A stretch of 64,000 nt of DNA from Arthrobacter sp. 9V (GCF_902506065.1 NZ_LR732912.1:2847016-2911015), one strand, 5' to 3'; positions 17,721 to 27,685 are shown, numbered from the stretch's first letter. Made by a program: numbers and translations. The notes: generated by a model not told the origin, from the sequence alone.

Positions 17721-18074
17721 ATGAGTATTCTCTTCAACATCCTGGTGTTCTTGCACATCGTCGGCGCAGCCATGATTGTGGGCTACTGGATCGCCACGCT
17801 CAAGACGCCTACTGTCCACCCGCGCCAGCGCGACGGCGCCTTCCTTCAGCTCCTCACAGGCATTGCCATGATGGGCGTGCTTCCCCTGCTGCCGGACGCA
17901 GATCCCAACTACTTCAAACTCGGCGTCAAATTCGCCATTGCAGTGGCGGTAGCTGTTCTCGCCGTTATCGGCTCGCGCAAGGTTAAGAACGGCGAGCCGG
18001 TTTCCACCGGGCTGGCCCACAGCGTAGGTGGCCTGGCATTGATCAACATCGCCATTGCCACCCTCTGGAACTAG
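17721..18074 (+). CDS. Small integral membrane protein of unknown function
   Basis: 117 residues with four predicted membrane helices: about 5-24, 45-60, 66-86 and 98-115. The first helix has a histidine (FLHIVGAAMIVGYW) of the type seen in small heme-binding or DUF2269-like membrane proteins, but I cannot name a family with confidence. ATG with GAGG upstream. It stands alone between the sucB terminator and the OsmC gene. Confidence 0.75.
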   Translation: MSILFNILVFLHIVGAAMIVGYWIATLKTPTVHPRQRDGAFLQLLTGIAMMGVLPLLPDADPNYFKLGVKFAIAVAVAVLAVIGSRKVKNGEPVSTGLAHSVGGLALINIAIATLWN

Positions 18075-18212
18075 TTCCCGGCCCCGCTGTGGGGGTCACA
18101 ATCCACCATCAGCGGAATAGCCGTGCGGTCCGGGAAGCAAATCCATAGGATTGATCCCGGTGGCACCTGCCGAAGGCTGGTTGCCGACTCACAACGACCC
18201 CAAGGAGTGGAC

Positions 18213-18641
18213 ATGGCAGCAACACGCACCGCACACACGGTTTGGAACGGCAACCTGATCGAGGGCGCCGGCAACACAACGCTGGACAGCTCGGGACTGG
18301 GCACGTTCGATGTCACCTGGAAGGCCCGCACTGAGCAGTCCGGTGGCAAGACAAGCCCTGAAGAACTGATCGCCGCTGCCCACTCCGCGTGCTTCTCCAT
18401 GGCGTTCAGCCACGCCCTTGCAGGCGAAGGATTCACCGCGGAAGAAGTCAACACCAAGGCAGACGTCACGTTTGTTCCCGGCACCGGTATCACCGGCAGC
18501 CACTTGACCATGACGGCCAAGGTCCCCGGTCTCTCCGAGGAAGACTTCCGCCGTATCTCCGAAGACGCCAAGACCGGCTGCCCGGTTTCCGGCGCATTGG
18601 CCAGCATCGAAATCACTTTGGATGCCACCCTCGCCGCATAG
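18213..18641 (+). CDS. OsmC/Ohr-family peroxidase
   Basis: 142 residues. Two conserved cysteines, Cys60 (HSACFSMAF) and Cys123 (GCPVSGAL), match the thiol pair that reduces organic hydroperoxides in OsmC proteins. The N-terminal strand motif AHTVWNGNLIEGAG and the PEELIAAAHSAC helix are typical of the OsmC rather than the Ohr branch. Lipoyl/LpdA-linked reduction is known for Ohr/OsmC proteins, which would fit the nearby lpdA-sucB pair, but that link is inference. ATG at 18213 with AAGGAG 6 bases upstream. Confidence 0.9.
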   Translation: MAATRTAHTVWNGNLIEGAGNTTLDSSGLGTFDVTWKARTEQSGGKTSPEELIAAAHSACFSMAFSHALAGEGFTAEEVNTKADVTFVPGTGITGSHLTMTAKVPGLSEEDFRRISEDAKTGCPVSGALASIEITLDATLAA

Positions 18642-18681
18642 CATCACACGGGGTTGAACACCGCAGCCCTGAAAGTAAGCA

Positions 18682-18719
18682 AGAGCCCCGCCACTTCCTC
18701 AGGGAAGTGGCGGGGCTCT
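18682..18719. terminator. Bidirectional terminator between osmC-like gene and tricorn protease gene
   Basis: 17-bp perfect stem AGAGCCCCGCCACTTCC / GGAAGTGGCGGGGCTCT with a four-base loop and a short T-run on the plus strand. It sits between two convergent genes and can serve both. Confidence 0.85.
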
Positions 18720-18738
18720 TTCCATGTTTACGCGTGGA

Positions 18739-21700
18739 CTAACCCTTTTTGGGACGCGACGGCAATGGTGCCGGTCGGAGCTTTCGGTAGCCCTCGCGCA
18801 GTGGTGGACGGTCTGTGGGCAGTTCCTGGATCATTTCCTTCAGTGCGCCAATCCCATACTCCAACTGCGGATCAGTTCCGGCCGCATACGCGTGCGGCGG
18901 AAAGAGTACCTCGATGTCCGGCTCCACGCCCCGGTTTTCGACGTCCCAACCTATCCCGCCGCTGAACCATGTGGCGTATCGGGGCTGCGTGACACCTGTG
19001 CCATCAGCAAGTGAGAAGCGGTTATCAATGCCCACAACGCCTCCCCACGTACGCGTACCAATAACGGGACCAATGCCCCTGAGCTTGGAAACCTGGGTGA
19101 TGATGTCGCCATCGGATCCGGCAAATTCATCGGCGAGGATGATCACCGGACCACGTGGAGCGTGATGTGGGTAGGTCCGGGGCTTTTCACCACGCGGCAT
19201 ACTCCATCCCGTGACCTTGCGTCCGATCAGTTCGGCAACCAGCTGGGATGTGTGTCCACCGCGGTTCCGGCGCACATCCACAATCAGGCCATCCAAGGCC
19301 GTCTCGGTGTCCAAATCGCGGTGCAGCTGCGCCCAACCGTTGGCCATCATGTCCGGGACGTGCAGGTAGCCGAACTTTCCGTCCGAGGCCTCGCGGACTG
19401 TGCGTCGGTTCGCCCGGACCCAATCCTGGTACCGCAACCGTTCCTCATCACGCACGGGAACTACTGCCACGCGTCGTTGGGCACCGGCAGCGCCACCATG
19501 GCCCTCGCCATTCAAGAGGGTCAGTTCAACGGTCCTGCCCGCCGAACCCACCAACTGCATCGCCGGGGTCAGCACCGCTGAAAGCTCGACGCCGTCGATC
19601 GCCAGCAGGATGTCGCCCACCTTCGCATCCGCGCCAGGACGGGTCAACGGTGAAGTAGCCAGGGGATCGGAGGACTCGCCTGCCAGGATCCGGGTAATTT
19701 CCCAGCCCTTGTCGCCGAGCTGGAACTCCGCACCAAGCCTGCCCTGGCCGTTTCGTCCAGGCTCGGTGACGGGGGCGGGCTTGACGTAGGCGTGCGAGGT
19801 GCCCAGCTCGCCGTGGATCTCCCACAGCAGGTCAACCAGGTCATCGTGGGACCCGAGCCTGTCAACAATAGGACGGTAGCGCTTGTACACGGAATCCCAG
19901 TCCTGGCCCGCCATGTCGGCAGTCCAGAAGAAGTCCCTCTGCAGCCTCCAGGCTTCGTCGAAAGCCTGCCCCCAAGCAGCCACAGGGTCCATGATGACTC
20001 GAACCCGGTTCAGCTCCACCTTTACAAGCTCAGCGGAGTCTTCTTCCACCTTGCTCTCAGCAGGGACAGACGTGACTTGCTTGTCCAGCACGTAAACGAT
20101 CCGGCTAAGATCGCCAGACAACCGGTAGCTGTCCACTGCCTTGACCAGCGTGGCCTGCTTGCGCTTGGCAAGGTCATATCGGACCAGGGATGGCGGTGTC
20201 TTCTTGTCCTGGAGGGTTCCCCGCCCATCGCCCATGACACCGGAAAGTTCGGTGTCAAGCCACAACAGTGCGCCGTCACCCACAGACAGCTGCGAGTAGT
20301 TACCTTGGGGTACCGGCACAGCAATGACCCGGTGGGCCAGCCCCTCCGGGTCCACGCGCACGGCAGCAGCGTCACCGGCGTCGGACTTGACGTCGCCTGA
20401 CTTGGCCGCCGCTGATGTGGCCGCAAACGGCGCGGCGTCCTCAAGCGTGTCCACGGACGGGCCGAACGGCGACGGCGTGTCCGCGGCCAAGGCAACCATG
20501 TACGGCTTGATGGGACTTGGGAAGGAGAGGTCGAAGGAATGACCGTCGTAGACGGGGTCGAAACTCCTGTTGGACAGGAATGCCAGGAACTTTCCGTCAG
20601 GCGTGAATTGAGGAGACTCGTCACAGAACCGGCCGTCCGTGACGTCGATGATCTCTGCTGCGGGCTCTGCCGGACGGGCAATGCGGAGTTTGCTCCGCGA
20701 ACCGAAGGACGTTACCGGCTCTGACCAGGCAAGCCACCGGGAGTCACTGGACCACGACAATTGCTCGATGCTGCCCTCGCCGACGCTGACCAGGCGCTCC
20801 AGTGTTCCTGCCGAGGTGTCTGCAATGAAGACGTCGCCGAACGAGGTGCCGACAGCAATCCAACGACCATCCGGGCTGGTTTCCAACGCAACCGTCCGGC
20901 TAGGGGCCGGGAACTCCAAACGAAGCTCCGCGGAATCTTCGGATGCCACCGCAACTGCAGGTGCAGAGGCACCGCCTGCAGTGTCAGCTGATGGCTCGGT
21001 GTTGGCGCTTGCAGCCGAGCCGGCCTGTGCTTGCTCCGCGGGCGCGTCCGCGGAGTGCGTGACTGCCGCAGCGTTTGCCGTTCCCAACACATTGGATGCG
21101 GCAACAGGCTTCGGAAGAGGGGCTGATTCTTCTGCAACGGGCGCAGGTTGTTCAGCAATGACCTTGGGAAGTTGCACCACAGCAGCCAGGCGGGCAGCGA
21201 TGCGCTTGACGTACAACGCCTCCACTCCCCCATGATCGGCGATGTAGGCGATTCGGCCATCTGTGAGTGGCCGGGGAAGCCTTGCGCGTACCCCGGGTGT
21301 CGCCTCAACCACCCGCGAAGGTCCGTCCTTGTGACGGAGCCAGTGGATGGTCCCGTGCGCTTCAAGAGCGCTGGCGGTACCGGTGGCGTTGGGGATGACA
21401 TCACCCAAGTGGGCCGACGTCTTCAGAGGCGCGGGGCGCCGACCCGGAGATGCCGAGCCAAGGGTAACGTCCAATTTAACGGGCTCGGCTTCGGCGTCCA
21501 AGGACGGCAACATCCAAAGCTCGCCTGCCGATTCAAAGACCACCCGGTTGCCGTCCGTGCTGGCGTGGCGGACGTAGAAGTCCTCGTGGTCCGTATGCCG
21601 GCGCAGCCCGGAACCATCCGGGAGTACCGAATAAAGGTTTCCGTAACCTTCGTGATCCGAAAGGAAGGCGATCCGGCCGCCGATCCACAGGGGGTCGGTC

Positions 21701-22284
21701 AGGTTTCCGTCGATCTCCTTCACAAGCCGCTCGAACTCACCGTTTCCGTCAGCATCGATCCAGAGCTTCCCGGCCGTGCCGCCCCGGTAGCGCTTCCACC
21801 ATGCGGGCTCGCGTGAGAGCACACTTGCCAGGACAACAGGTTTCTCGTCACCAATTTCAGGACCGAAGGCAACAGCCTCCACTGGCCCGAAGGGCAGTTC
21901 GACGGCGGCGCCACCGTCCAGCGGGAGGCTGTAGGCGTGTGTGTGTCGGCTTTCGGCCTGTTGGAAGGCGCTCGTCACCACAACGTTCCCTGCTGGTGTG
22001 AAGCCTTTGACCTTGGTGGTGCTGTGCCCGAAGTAGGTGAGCTGCCTGTACCCGCCGCCGTCAACGTTTGCCGTCACCACCTCCGGTGACGTGCCCACAA
22101 TTGTGGTCCAGACCAGCCTCTTGCCATCCGGAGTGAACCGCGGGTTCCTGGCCGGCAATTGCTGGGAGGAAACGCGCCAGGCGCGGCCGCCTGAAAGGGG
22201 TGCGATCCAGATGTCGTCTTCGGCCACAAAGGTGACCAGATCGCCGTGCACATGCGGGAAACGGAGGTAGCTGGAGGAGGTCAT
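18739..22284 (-). CDS. Tricorn protease homologue (S41-family peptidase)
   Basis: About 1181 residues from the ATG at 22284 (MTSSSYLRFPHVHG); an upstream ATG would add eight residues. N-terminal beta-propeller repeats cover roughly 1-650, followed by a helical C1-like region, a PDZ domain (about 850-960, GDILLAIDGVEL) and a C-terminal S41 protease with the nucleophile Ser1057 in FAGSDGD. Tricorn degrades peptides released by the proteasome or other ATP-dependent proteases in the cytosol; no signal peptide is seen here. An Ala/Pro/Glu-rich low-complexity insertion (about 380-450) splits the propeller region. It is divergent from the TIGR01777 gene. Confidence 0.92.
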   Translation of the reverse strand: MTSSSYLRFPHVHGDLVTFVAEDDIWIAPLSGGRAWRVSSQQLPARNPRFTPDGKRLVWTTIVGTSPEVVTANVDGGGYRQLTYFGHSTTKVKGFTPAGNVVVTSAFQQAESRHTHAYSLPLDGGAAVELPFGPVEAVAFGPEIGDEKPVVLASVLSREPAWWKRYRGGTAGKLWIDADGNGEFERLVKEIDGNLTDPLWIGGRIAFLSDHEGYGNLYSVLPDGSGLRRHTDHEDFYVRHASTDGNRVVFESAGELWMLPSLDAEAEPVKLDVTLGSASPGRRPAPLKTSAHLGDVIPNATGTASALEAHGTIHWLRHKDGPSRVVEATPGVRARLPRPLTDGRIAYIADHGGVEALYVKRIAARLAAVVQLPKVIAEQPAPVAEESAPLPKPVAASNVLGTANAAAVTHSADAPAEQAQAGSAASANTEPSADTAGGASAPAVAVASEDSAELRLEFPAPSRTVALETSPDGRWIAVGTSFGDVFIADTSAGTLERLVSVGEGSIEQLSWSSDSRWLAWSEPVTSFGSRSKLRIARPAEPAAEIIDVTDGRFCDESPQFTPDGKFLAFLSNRSFDPVYDGHSFDLSFPSPIKPYMVALAADTPSPFGPSVDTLEDAAPFAATSAAAKSGDVKSDAGDAAAVRVDPEGLAHRVIAVPVPQGNYSQLSVGDGALLWLDTELSGVMGDGRGTLQDKKTPPSLVRYDLAKRKQATLVKAVDSYRLSGDLSRIVYVLDKQVTSVPAESKVEEDSAELVKVELNRVRVIMDPVAAWGQAFDEAWRLQRDFFWTADMAGQDWDSVYKRYRPIVDRLGSHDDLVDLLWEIHGELGTSHAYVKPAPVTEPGRNGQGRLGAEFQLGDKGWEITRILAGESSDPLATSPLTRPGADAKVGDILLAIDGVELSAVLTPAMQLVGSAGRTVELTLLNGEGHGGAAGAQRRVAVVPVRDEERLRYQDWVRANRRTVREASDGKFGYLHVPDMMANGWAQLHRDLDTETALDGLIVDVRRNRGGHTSQLVAELIGRKVTGWSMPRGEKPRTYPHHAPRGPVIILADEFAGSDGDIITQVSKLRGIGPVIGTRTWGGVVGIDNRFSLADGTGVTQPRYATWFSGGIGWDVENRGVEPDIEVLFPPHAYAAGTDPQLEYGIGALKEMIQELPTDRPPLREGYRKLRPAPLPSRPKKG

Positions 22285-22369
22285 TGTTCGATCATAGTCA
22301 AGAGGCACCCCTCAGTTGCGGCATCCACTGCCGTTTCCACCACAAGCGTTCGCCATGGTGAGATGGGTC

Positions 22370-23269
22370 ATGAGAATCGTGATGTCCGGAGCTTCGGGAA
22401 TGATCGGAACCGCCCTGTCCGAGCAGTTGACCGCTGAAGGCAACGAGGTGATCCGCTTGGTGCGGAGACCAGCTGAATCGGCGTTTGAATGGACGTGGGA
22501 TCCGGACAAGGGTGAGCTTGATGAGACTGTCCTGGACGGCGCAGATGCTGTGGTCAACCTCTCCGGCGCTGGAATCGGAGACCGTCCATGGACCAAACGC
22601 AGGATCAAAGTCCTCACGGAATCCCGCATTCGGCCCACGCAGACCCTGACTAATGCCATGCGGCGACTCAGCACACCACCGGGCACGTTCATCAGCCAAT
22701 CCGCTTCCGGCTTTTATGGCGCTTCCCGCGATGGTGTCCTGCGGGAAGATGCAGCCCAAGGCACCGGCGTGCTGGGGCATCTGACCTTCGAATGGGAGCG
22801 AATGGCCAGGACCTCGCCATCGGCAGTAAGAGTGGTGACTCCGCGAACCGGTGTGGTGCTCAGCACCTCCGGCGGAGCTCTGGGGCCGCTGCTGCCCTTA
22901 TTGAAGCTGGGGCTGGGAGGACCGTTCGGCAACGGCCGCCAGTACTGGCCATGGATCACGTTGGCCGACGAAGCCCGCGCCCTCGCATACCTGATCACAG
23001 GAAACCTGGAAGGGCCGGTAAATGTTTGCGCCCCGCAGAGTGCAGACGTCAACACCATCGTTGCCGAACTCGCCAAGGCCTTCCACCGGCCGGCTTTCCT
23101 TCGGGTGCCCGGACCAGCCCTGAAGCTGGTTCTGGGCGGACTGGCGGATGAACTCATCATGGCCAACCAGCGGATGGAACCCGCTCGGCTGCAGGAGGCC
23201 GGCTTCCACTGGTTGCACCCCTCCCTCCCTGACGCCATGGCATGGCTGCGCCAGGAAATGAGCAGCTGA
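22370..23269 (+). CDS. TIGR01777-family NAD(P)-dependent epimerase-like oxidoreductase
   Basis: 299 residues from the ATG at 22370, picked because MRIVMSGASGMIGTAL begins the Rossmann GxxGxxG fold directly. Further family marks are GAGIGDRPWTKRRIKVL, SASGFYG near 105 and the C-terminal DUF1731 helix region (GPVNVCAPQ ... LADELIMANQR). The family is related to extended SDRs (cell-division inhibitor SulA-like in old annotations) without a known substrate. Mycobacteria keep a homologue in the same place between dlaT and lipB, so the slot is conserved. Confidence 0.88.
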   Translation: MRIVMSGASGMIGTALSEQLTAEGNEVIRLVRRPAESAFEWTWDPDKGELDETVLDGADAVVNLSGAGIGDRPWTKRRIKVLTESRIRPTQTLTNAMRRLSTPPGTFISQSASGFYGASRDGVLREDAAQGTGVLGHLTFEWERMARTSPSAVRVVTPRTGVVLSTSGGALGPLLPLLKLGLGGPFGNGRQYWPWITLADEARALAYLITGNLEGPVNVCAPQSADVNTIVAELAKAFHRPAFLRVPGPALKLVLGGLADELIMANQRMEPARLQEAGFHWLHPSLPDAMAWLRQEMSS

Positions 23270-23342
23270 CAGGTCCTCGGCTCGTGCTGGTGATGGTGTG
23301 TTGTGCTCACGCCGAAGTTCCAGCTACCACTCCGAGCTGCCG

Positions 23343-25004
23343 TCACTCAGCCATGCCATTTCTTGCGGGTGCGGCCTCGAGGATTCCCGAGATCTGCCAG
23401 CGCCCGTCTGTTCGAACCACGTCCAGCCGGAGCTGCTGTGGCGCCCCTGCGCCCTCGGTCCTGACAACCTCCCCTGATGCCAGGCGTTCCTCATATCCGG
23501 ACGTAGTGGCTGTTACGGACACCAGCACACGGTCTCCCTGCGGGGGTCCATCCACGGCCAAAGCTGTCAAGGCTGTGTGGAGTCCTGCAAACGCCGTCCC
23601 CGCGCCCCGTAGATAATCGCCCAACTGTTTATCGGTGGCCTCGGCCGGTGAACCCGGCGCATTAACTGTCTGCAAAAGCTCCAAGCGCCGGTTCCCCAAG
23701 GCAATGTCGCGCACGGCTGACAATGCCGGGATCGCAATCAAGGGATCCTGGGATCGCAGCCCTTCCGCGAGTGCCGGCGGGAGGTCCGGGGTGTTCGAAA
23801 GATCCTGCGCGGCCCCGGGATCCGCCCTTTCACCGGGGACGGCAAGGCCGGTTTCGGTCGCGGCTGGTTGGACAATCGCCGTCGTCGGGACGCTCTGCTG
23901 CCAGGTGATCCACCACCCGACACCAATCAGCACTACCACCGCTGTCATGGCCAGTGGCCGACCGCCACCCCCACAGCGGGGGCGGCCGCGTAGACTGCGA
24001 GAAGGATGTGCCGCCCGAAGCTCCGGCATGGGCAGCCGGTGCAATCGTCTCCACCACGCCGTCAGCCAACGGGTTGGACGGCGTGGTGAACGCCCCAAAG
24101 TCTCGCGTCTGGTCAGCAATTCAGGGATCACCGAGGCATGCACGGCGCCGGACAGATCCAGCGGCTCAGGAGCAGCGCTCCTGAAGATCGCCGTGCCAAG
24201 CTCCTTCGCCGAGGGCCGATTGCGGGCATTGCCGTCCAAGGCAGCTTCAAGGGCAGCCACCAAGGCCTTCGGGACATCAGGTACGAGGATTGATAAGGGC
24301 GGACGGTCCTGTTCCGGCCCCGGTATTGTTCCCGTCAGGCAATACCAGCCCACCGCTCCGAGCGAATAGACATCCCGTTGCGGTTGCAGGCTTGACCCGG
24401 AATACTCCCCGTTCCCGGCTGCCTGCGCCGCGGGTTCCATGAAGCCCGGCGTTCCTGGCCCGGGGCCGTGCGGCTTGTCCCCCACCTTTGCGGCAAGACC
24501 AAAATCTGCCAGCAATGGCATTCCTTCTGCAGTAAACAAGACGTTTCCAGGTGCCACGTCCCCGTGCTCCGCACCGTTGGCGTGCAGGTAATCCAATGCC
24601 TGGGCGACGGGAGTCAGGATGGTCACGGCTTCTCCGATCCGCAGCTTCCCCCTCGCAGAGATCAGGTTGCCCAGCGAGCCTCCCGCTGCGTAGTCCATGA
24701 CCACCCCCAGCGTTCCCTCCGCCATCCCACGCACCGGAAGGACTTCGTGAACACGTATGAGGTGCTTGTGCTTGAGCCCCGAGAGGAGCCTCATCTCCCG
24801 GACGGCGTCCCCCGCAACATGAGGCATTCCCCTCAGCCCCGCACCGGCGGCATCTGGCCTGGCGCACTTGATCGCAAAGCGCGCACCGTCCTTATCCCTC
24901 GTGGCGAGCCAAACAGTCGAGCTGCTGCCATGACCCAGAGGGCGGGATATTACATAACCCGGAACGTGGGGAGCCACGGCCTCGGGGGTGTCCAGAGTTT
25001 CCAT
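23343..25004 (-). CDS. Transmembrane serine/threonine protein kinase
   Basis: About 553 residues. Kinase domain at roughly 15-275: Gly-rich loop GHGSSSTVWLA, ATP-anchoring Lys46 (FAIK), catalytic loop HGDVAPGN with His147-Gly148-Asp149 where most kinases have HRD, DFG at 167-169, and GTPGFMEP in place of the APE motif. One membrane helix near 353-371 (VVVLIGVGWWITW) leads to an extracytoplasmic domain of about 180 residues that lacks PASTA repeats and looks like an NTF2/SnoaL-type or unknown fold. METLDTP is the likely start; no strong ribosome-binding site is visible. It lies between the TIGR01777 gene and lipB, divergent from lipB. Confidence 0.87.
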   Translation of the reverse strand: METLDTPEAVAPHVPGYVISRPLGHGSSSTVWLATRDKDGARFAIKCARPDAAGAGLRGMPHVAGDAVREMRLLSGLKHKHLIRVHEVLPVRGMAEGTLGVVMDYAAGGSLGNLISARGKLRIGEAVTILTPVAQALDYLHANGAEHGDVAPGNVLFTAEGMPLLADFGLAAKVGDKPHGPGPGTPGFMEPAAQAAGNGEYSGSSLQPQRDVYSLGAVGWYCLTGTIPGPEQDRPPLSILVPDVPKALVAALEAALDGNARNRPSAKELGTAIFRSAAPEPLDLSGAVHASVIPELLTRRETLGRSPRRPTRWLTAWWRRLHRLPMPELRAAHPSRSLRGRPRCGGGGRPLAMTAVVVLIGVGWWITWQQSVPTTAIVQPAATETGLAVPGERADPGAAQDLSNTPDLPPALAEGLRSQDPLIAIPALSAVRDIALGNRRLELLQTVNAPGSPAEATDKQLGDYLRGAGTAFAGLHTALTALAVDGPPQGDRVLVSVTATTSGYEERLASGEVVRTEGAGAPQQLRLDVVRTDGRWQISGILEAAPARNGMAE

Positions 25005-25153
25005 AAACAAGGTGTACCGGAATGCAGGAATTTGCGCAGAAGTTATCCACAGCCCCTGCCTCGTCAGCGGCCCGGTACCGACCACCCGGGATGCGACTGA
25101 GAGCTTCACCACAAAACCATGGCCAGTCTCCTGCGGGGTCTAAGCTTGAACCC

Positions 25154-25822
25154 ATGACTCTAGAGTTTTCACAACTGGGTCTTGCCCCGGACTTCGTTGA
25201 TTACATGCAGGGCTGGGACCTGCAACGCGAAATCCACAACAAAGTTGTTGCGGGCGAGAAAAACAGCACCGTCTTGATCCTCGAGCACGCCGCCGTCTAC
25301 ACGGCGGGCAAGCTCACCGAAGACCACGAGCGCCCCTTTGACGGGACTCCTGTGGTTCCCGTGGATCGCGGCGGGAAACTGACCTGGCATGGCCCTGGCC
25401 AGCTCATTGCTTATCCAATCCTCAAGCTCAAGAACCGTGCCGGCATCCGCGATTACGTGGAACGCCTAGAAGCGATCATGATCGCCGTCATGCAGGACTA
25501 CGGCATCAAGGCAGTCACGGTCAAAGGCCGGGCCGGAGTCTGGATCCTCGCCGACGAGCACGGCCCTGACCGCAAAATTGCGGCAATCGGCATTCGGGTC
25601 CTGGACGGCGTCACCATGCACGGCGTAGCCATCAACTGCAGTAATGACCTGGCGCCCTATGCCCAGATCATCGCCTGTGGCATCACCGACGCCAGCGTCA
25701 CCACCATGTCGCTGGAAACCGGCCGGACCATCAACCCGGCCGACATCGTTGACCGCTTTGTTGAAGAATTCAGCAAGCACGAAGAAGCACTCGTTTCCAC
25801 ACCCGAAGGAGCACTCCAGTGA
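25154..25822 (+). CDS. lipB: Octanoyl-[acyl carrier protein]:protein N-octanoyltransferase
   Basis: 222 residues. It transfers octanoate from acyl carrier protein to lipoyl domains, the first step of lipoate assembly in the cytosol. Motifs [19 protein letters not shown] and MHGVAINC are diagnostic; the catalytic dyad is Lys141 (DRKIAAIG) and Cys175 (IACGI), matching the spacing of the mycobacterial enzyme. The ATG at 25154 is preferred because [10 protein letters not shown] is the usual N-terminus. Its stop overlaps the lipA GTG by four bases, so the two are translationally coupled. Confidence 0.96.
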   Translation: MTLEFSQLGLAPDFVDYMQGWDLQREIHNKVVAGEKNSTVLILEHAAVYTAGKLTEDHERPFDGTPVVPVDRGGKLTWHGPGQLIAYPILKLKNRAGIRDYVERLEAIMIAVMQDYGIKAVTVKGRAGVWILADEHGPDRKIAAIGIRVLDGVTMHGVAINCSNDLAPYAQIIACGITDASVTTMSLETGRTINPADIVDRFVEEFSKHEEALVSTPEGALQ

Positions 25823-26826
25823 CCTTGGCACCTGAAGGCCGTAAGTTGCTGCGCGTTGAGCAGCGTAACTCGGCGGTCCCGGTTGAACGTAAGCCTGAGT
25901 GGATCAAGGCCAAGGTCCAGATGGGGCCGGAGTTTGTCCAGCTCAAGAACCTGGTGAAGAAGGAAGGCCTGCACACGGTGTGTGAGGAGGCCGGCTGCCC
26001 GAACATTTTCGAGTGCTGGGAAGACAAGGAAGCGACGTTCCTGATCGGCGGGTCCGAGTGCACCCGGCGCTGTGATTTCTGCCAGATCGATACCGGCAAG
26101 CCCTCCCCGGTGGACATGTTCGAACCCACCAAGGTGGCCCGCAGTGTCCAGGCCATGCAGCTACGCTACGCCACCGTGACCGGGGTGGCCCGTGATGACC
26201 TCGCCGATGAGGGGGTGTGGTTGTACGCCGAAACCGTCCGGAAAATCCACGAACTGAACCCCGGCACCGGGGTGGAGTTGTTGATCCCGGACTTCTCCGG
26301 CAAGCCAGAGCACATCGCGGCGATCTGCGATTCCAAGCCCGAGGTGTTCGCGCACAACGTGGAGACCGTGCCGAGGATTTTCAAGCGGATCCGTCCGGCG
26401 TTCCGGTACGAGCGCTCCTTGGACGTAATCACGCAGGGCCGGGATTTGGGCATGGTGACCAAGTCCAACCTGATCCTGGGCATGGGCGAGACCCGCGAGG
26501 AAATTTCCGAAGCGTTGCGGGACCTGCACGCGGCCGGGTGTGATTTGATCACCATTACCCAGTACCTGCGCCCGTCCGAGCGGCACTTGCCCGTGGACCG
26601 TTGGGTCAAGCCGCAGGAGTTCGTGGACCTTCAGAACGAGGCCGAAGAAATCGGGTTCCTTGGTGTCATGTCGGGTCCGTTGGTGCGGTCCTCGTACCGT
26701 GCAGGGCGTTTGTGGGCCACGGCCATGCGCAAGAAGGGCTGGGAAATCCCCGCAGCCCTGGCACACATCGAGTCCTCCGGCACCACCCGCCAGGAAGCCT
26801 CCACCATCCTCGCCGCCCACAGCTAG
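25819..26826 (+). CDS. lipA: Lipoyl synthase (radical SAM)
   Basis: 335 residues. It inserts two sulfurs into the octanoyl chain on lipoyl domains, using two [4Fe-4S] clusters. The auxiliary cluster ligands are Cys55, Cys60 and Cys66 ([13 protein letters not shown]), and the radical-SAM cluster is Cys81-x3-Cys85-x2-Cys88 (CTRRCDFC). The C-terminal RSSYRAGRL segment, source of the serine ligand, is present. GTG start within the end of lipB. Target proteins include the E2 encoded upstream. Confidence 0.97.
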   Translation: MTLAPEGRKLLRVEQRNSAVPVERKPEWIKAKVQMGPEFVQLKNLVKKEGLHTVCEEAGCPNIFECWEDKEATFLIGGSECTRRCDFCQIDTGKPSPVDMFEPTKVARSVQAMQLRYATVTGVARDDLADEGVWLYAETVRKIHELNPGTGVELLIPDFSGKPEHIAAICDSKPEVFAHNVETVPRIFKRIRPAFRYERSLDVITQGRDLGMVTKSNLILGMGETREEISEALRDLHAAGCDLITITQYLRPSERHLPVDRWVKPQEFVDLQNEAEEIGFLGVMSGPLVRSSYRAGRLWATAMRKKGWEIPAALAHIESSGTTRQEASTILAAHS

Positions 26827-26845
26827 ACACCACCGATCAGCAGCG

Positions 26846-26881
26846 AAGGACCGGATGCCCACGTAACGGCGTCCGGTCCTT
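26846..26881 (+). terminator. Terminator after lipA
   Basis: 14-bp stem AAGGACCGGATGCC / GGCGTCCGGTCCTT with one wobble pair, 19 bp past the lipA stop and just before the DUF4191 gene. Confidence 0.75.
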
Positions 26882-26910
26882 CTGTGTCCATCACGTAGAA
26901 TTAAGGCACT

Positions 26911-27672
26911 ATGGCGAACTCCTCTGATTCCAGCAATTCGACCCCCTCGGCCGACGCACCCAAGCGTGGGCTGTTCAAGCGCAAGCCCAAGGAAGCCAAG
27001 GCCAAGAAGCCTAGCCAACTGAAGCAGATCGCTGAAGTCTTCAAGATGACCAGGCGGAATGACCCGCAGGTTGTCTGGGTCATGCTGCTGGCATTCCTTG
27101 CAGTGGTTGCCGTGGCCCTCCTTATCGGCTTCCTGCTGGAGAACTGGGTTACCGGTCTGATCATTGGTATTCCGCTGGGTCTTCTCGCGGCAGTTTTCAT
27201 TCTCTCCCGTCGGGCAGAAAAGGCCGCCTTCGCGCAGATTGAGAACCAGCCGGGCGCTTCCGGCGCCGCTTTGGGTACTCTTCGCCGCGGTTGGGTAACG
27301 CAAGATCAGCCTGTTGCCGTTAACCCGCGCACACAGGACGCCGTCTTCATGGCCATTGGCCGTCCGGGTGTGGTCCTTGTCAGCGAAGGGCCCACACACC
27401 GCGTCAAGCCGTTGGTCGATGCCGAGCGTAAGCGCCTCACCCGCATCCTGCCCAACGTCACCATCCATGTTCTGGAATCAGGTCGCGGTGAAGGCCAGGT
27501 GCCCTTGAACAAACTGGCCAAGACCATGGGCAAACTGAAGAACGAACTGACCAAGGTAGAAGTTAACGCCGTGTCAAAGCGCATCAACTCCCTTGGAAAC
27601 CGGCTGCCGATCCCCAAAGGCATTGACCCCTACAAGGCCCGCCCGGACCGCAAGGCAGCCCGCGGACGCTGA
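26911..27672 (+). CDS. DUF4191 integral membrane protein
   Basis: 253 residues. A basic N-terminus (KRKPKEAKAKKPSQLKQI) precedes two adjacent membrane helices at about 50-70 and 75-95. A cytosolic C-terminal domain follows with PVAVNPRTQDAVFMAIGRPGVVLVSEG, ending in a basic tail. DUF4191 is an actinobacterial family whose mycobacterial member (Rv2219 type) also follows lipA; function unknown. The conserved position suggests a link with lipoate or glutamine metabolism but proves none. ATG at 26911; AGAATTAAGG lies upstream. Confidence 0.87.
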   Translation: MANSSDSSNSTPSADAPKRGLFKRKPKEAKAKKPSQLKQIAEVFKMTRRNDPQVVWVMLLAFLAVVAVALLIGFLLENWVTGLIIGIPLGLLAAVFILSRRAEKAAFAQIENQPGASGAALGTLRRGWVTQDQPVAVNPRTQDAVFMAIGRPGVVLVSEGPTHRVKPLVDAERKRLTRILPNVTIHVLESGRGEGQVPLNKLAKTMGKLKNELTKVEVNAVSKRINSLGNRLPIPKGIDPYKARPDRKAARGR

Positions 27673-27685
27673 TCCCCATTAACTG

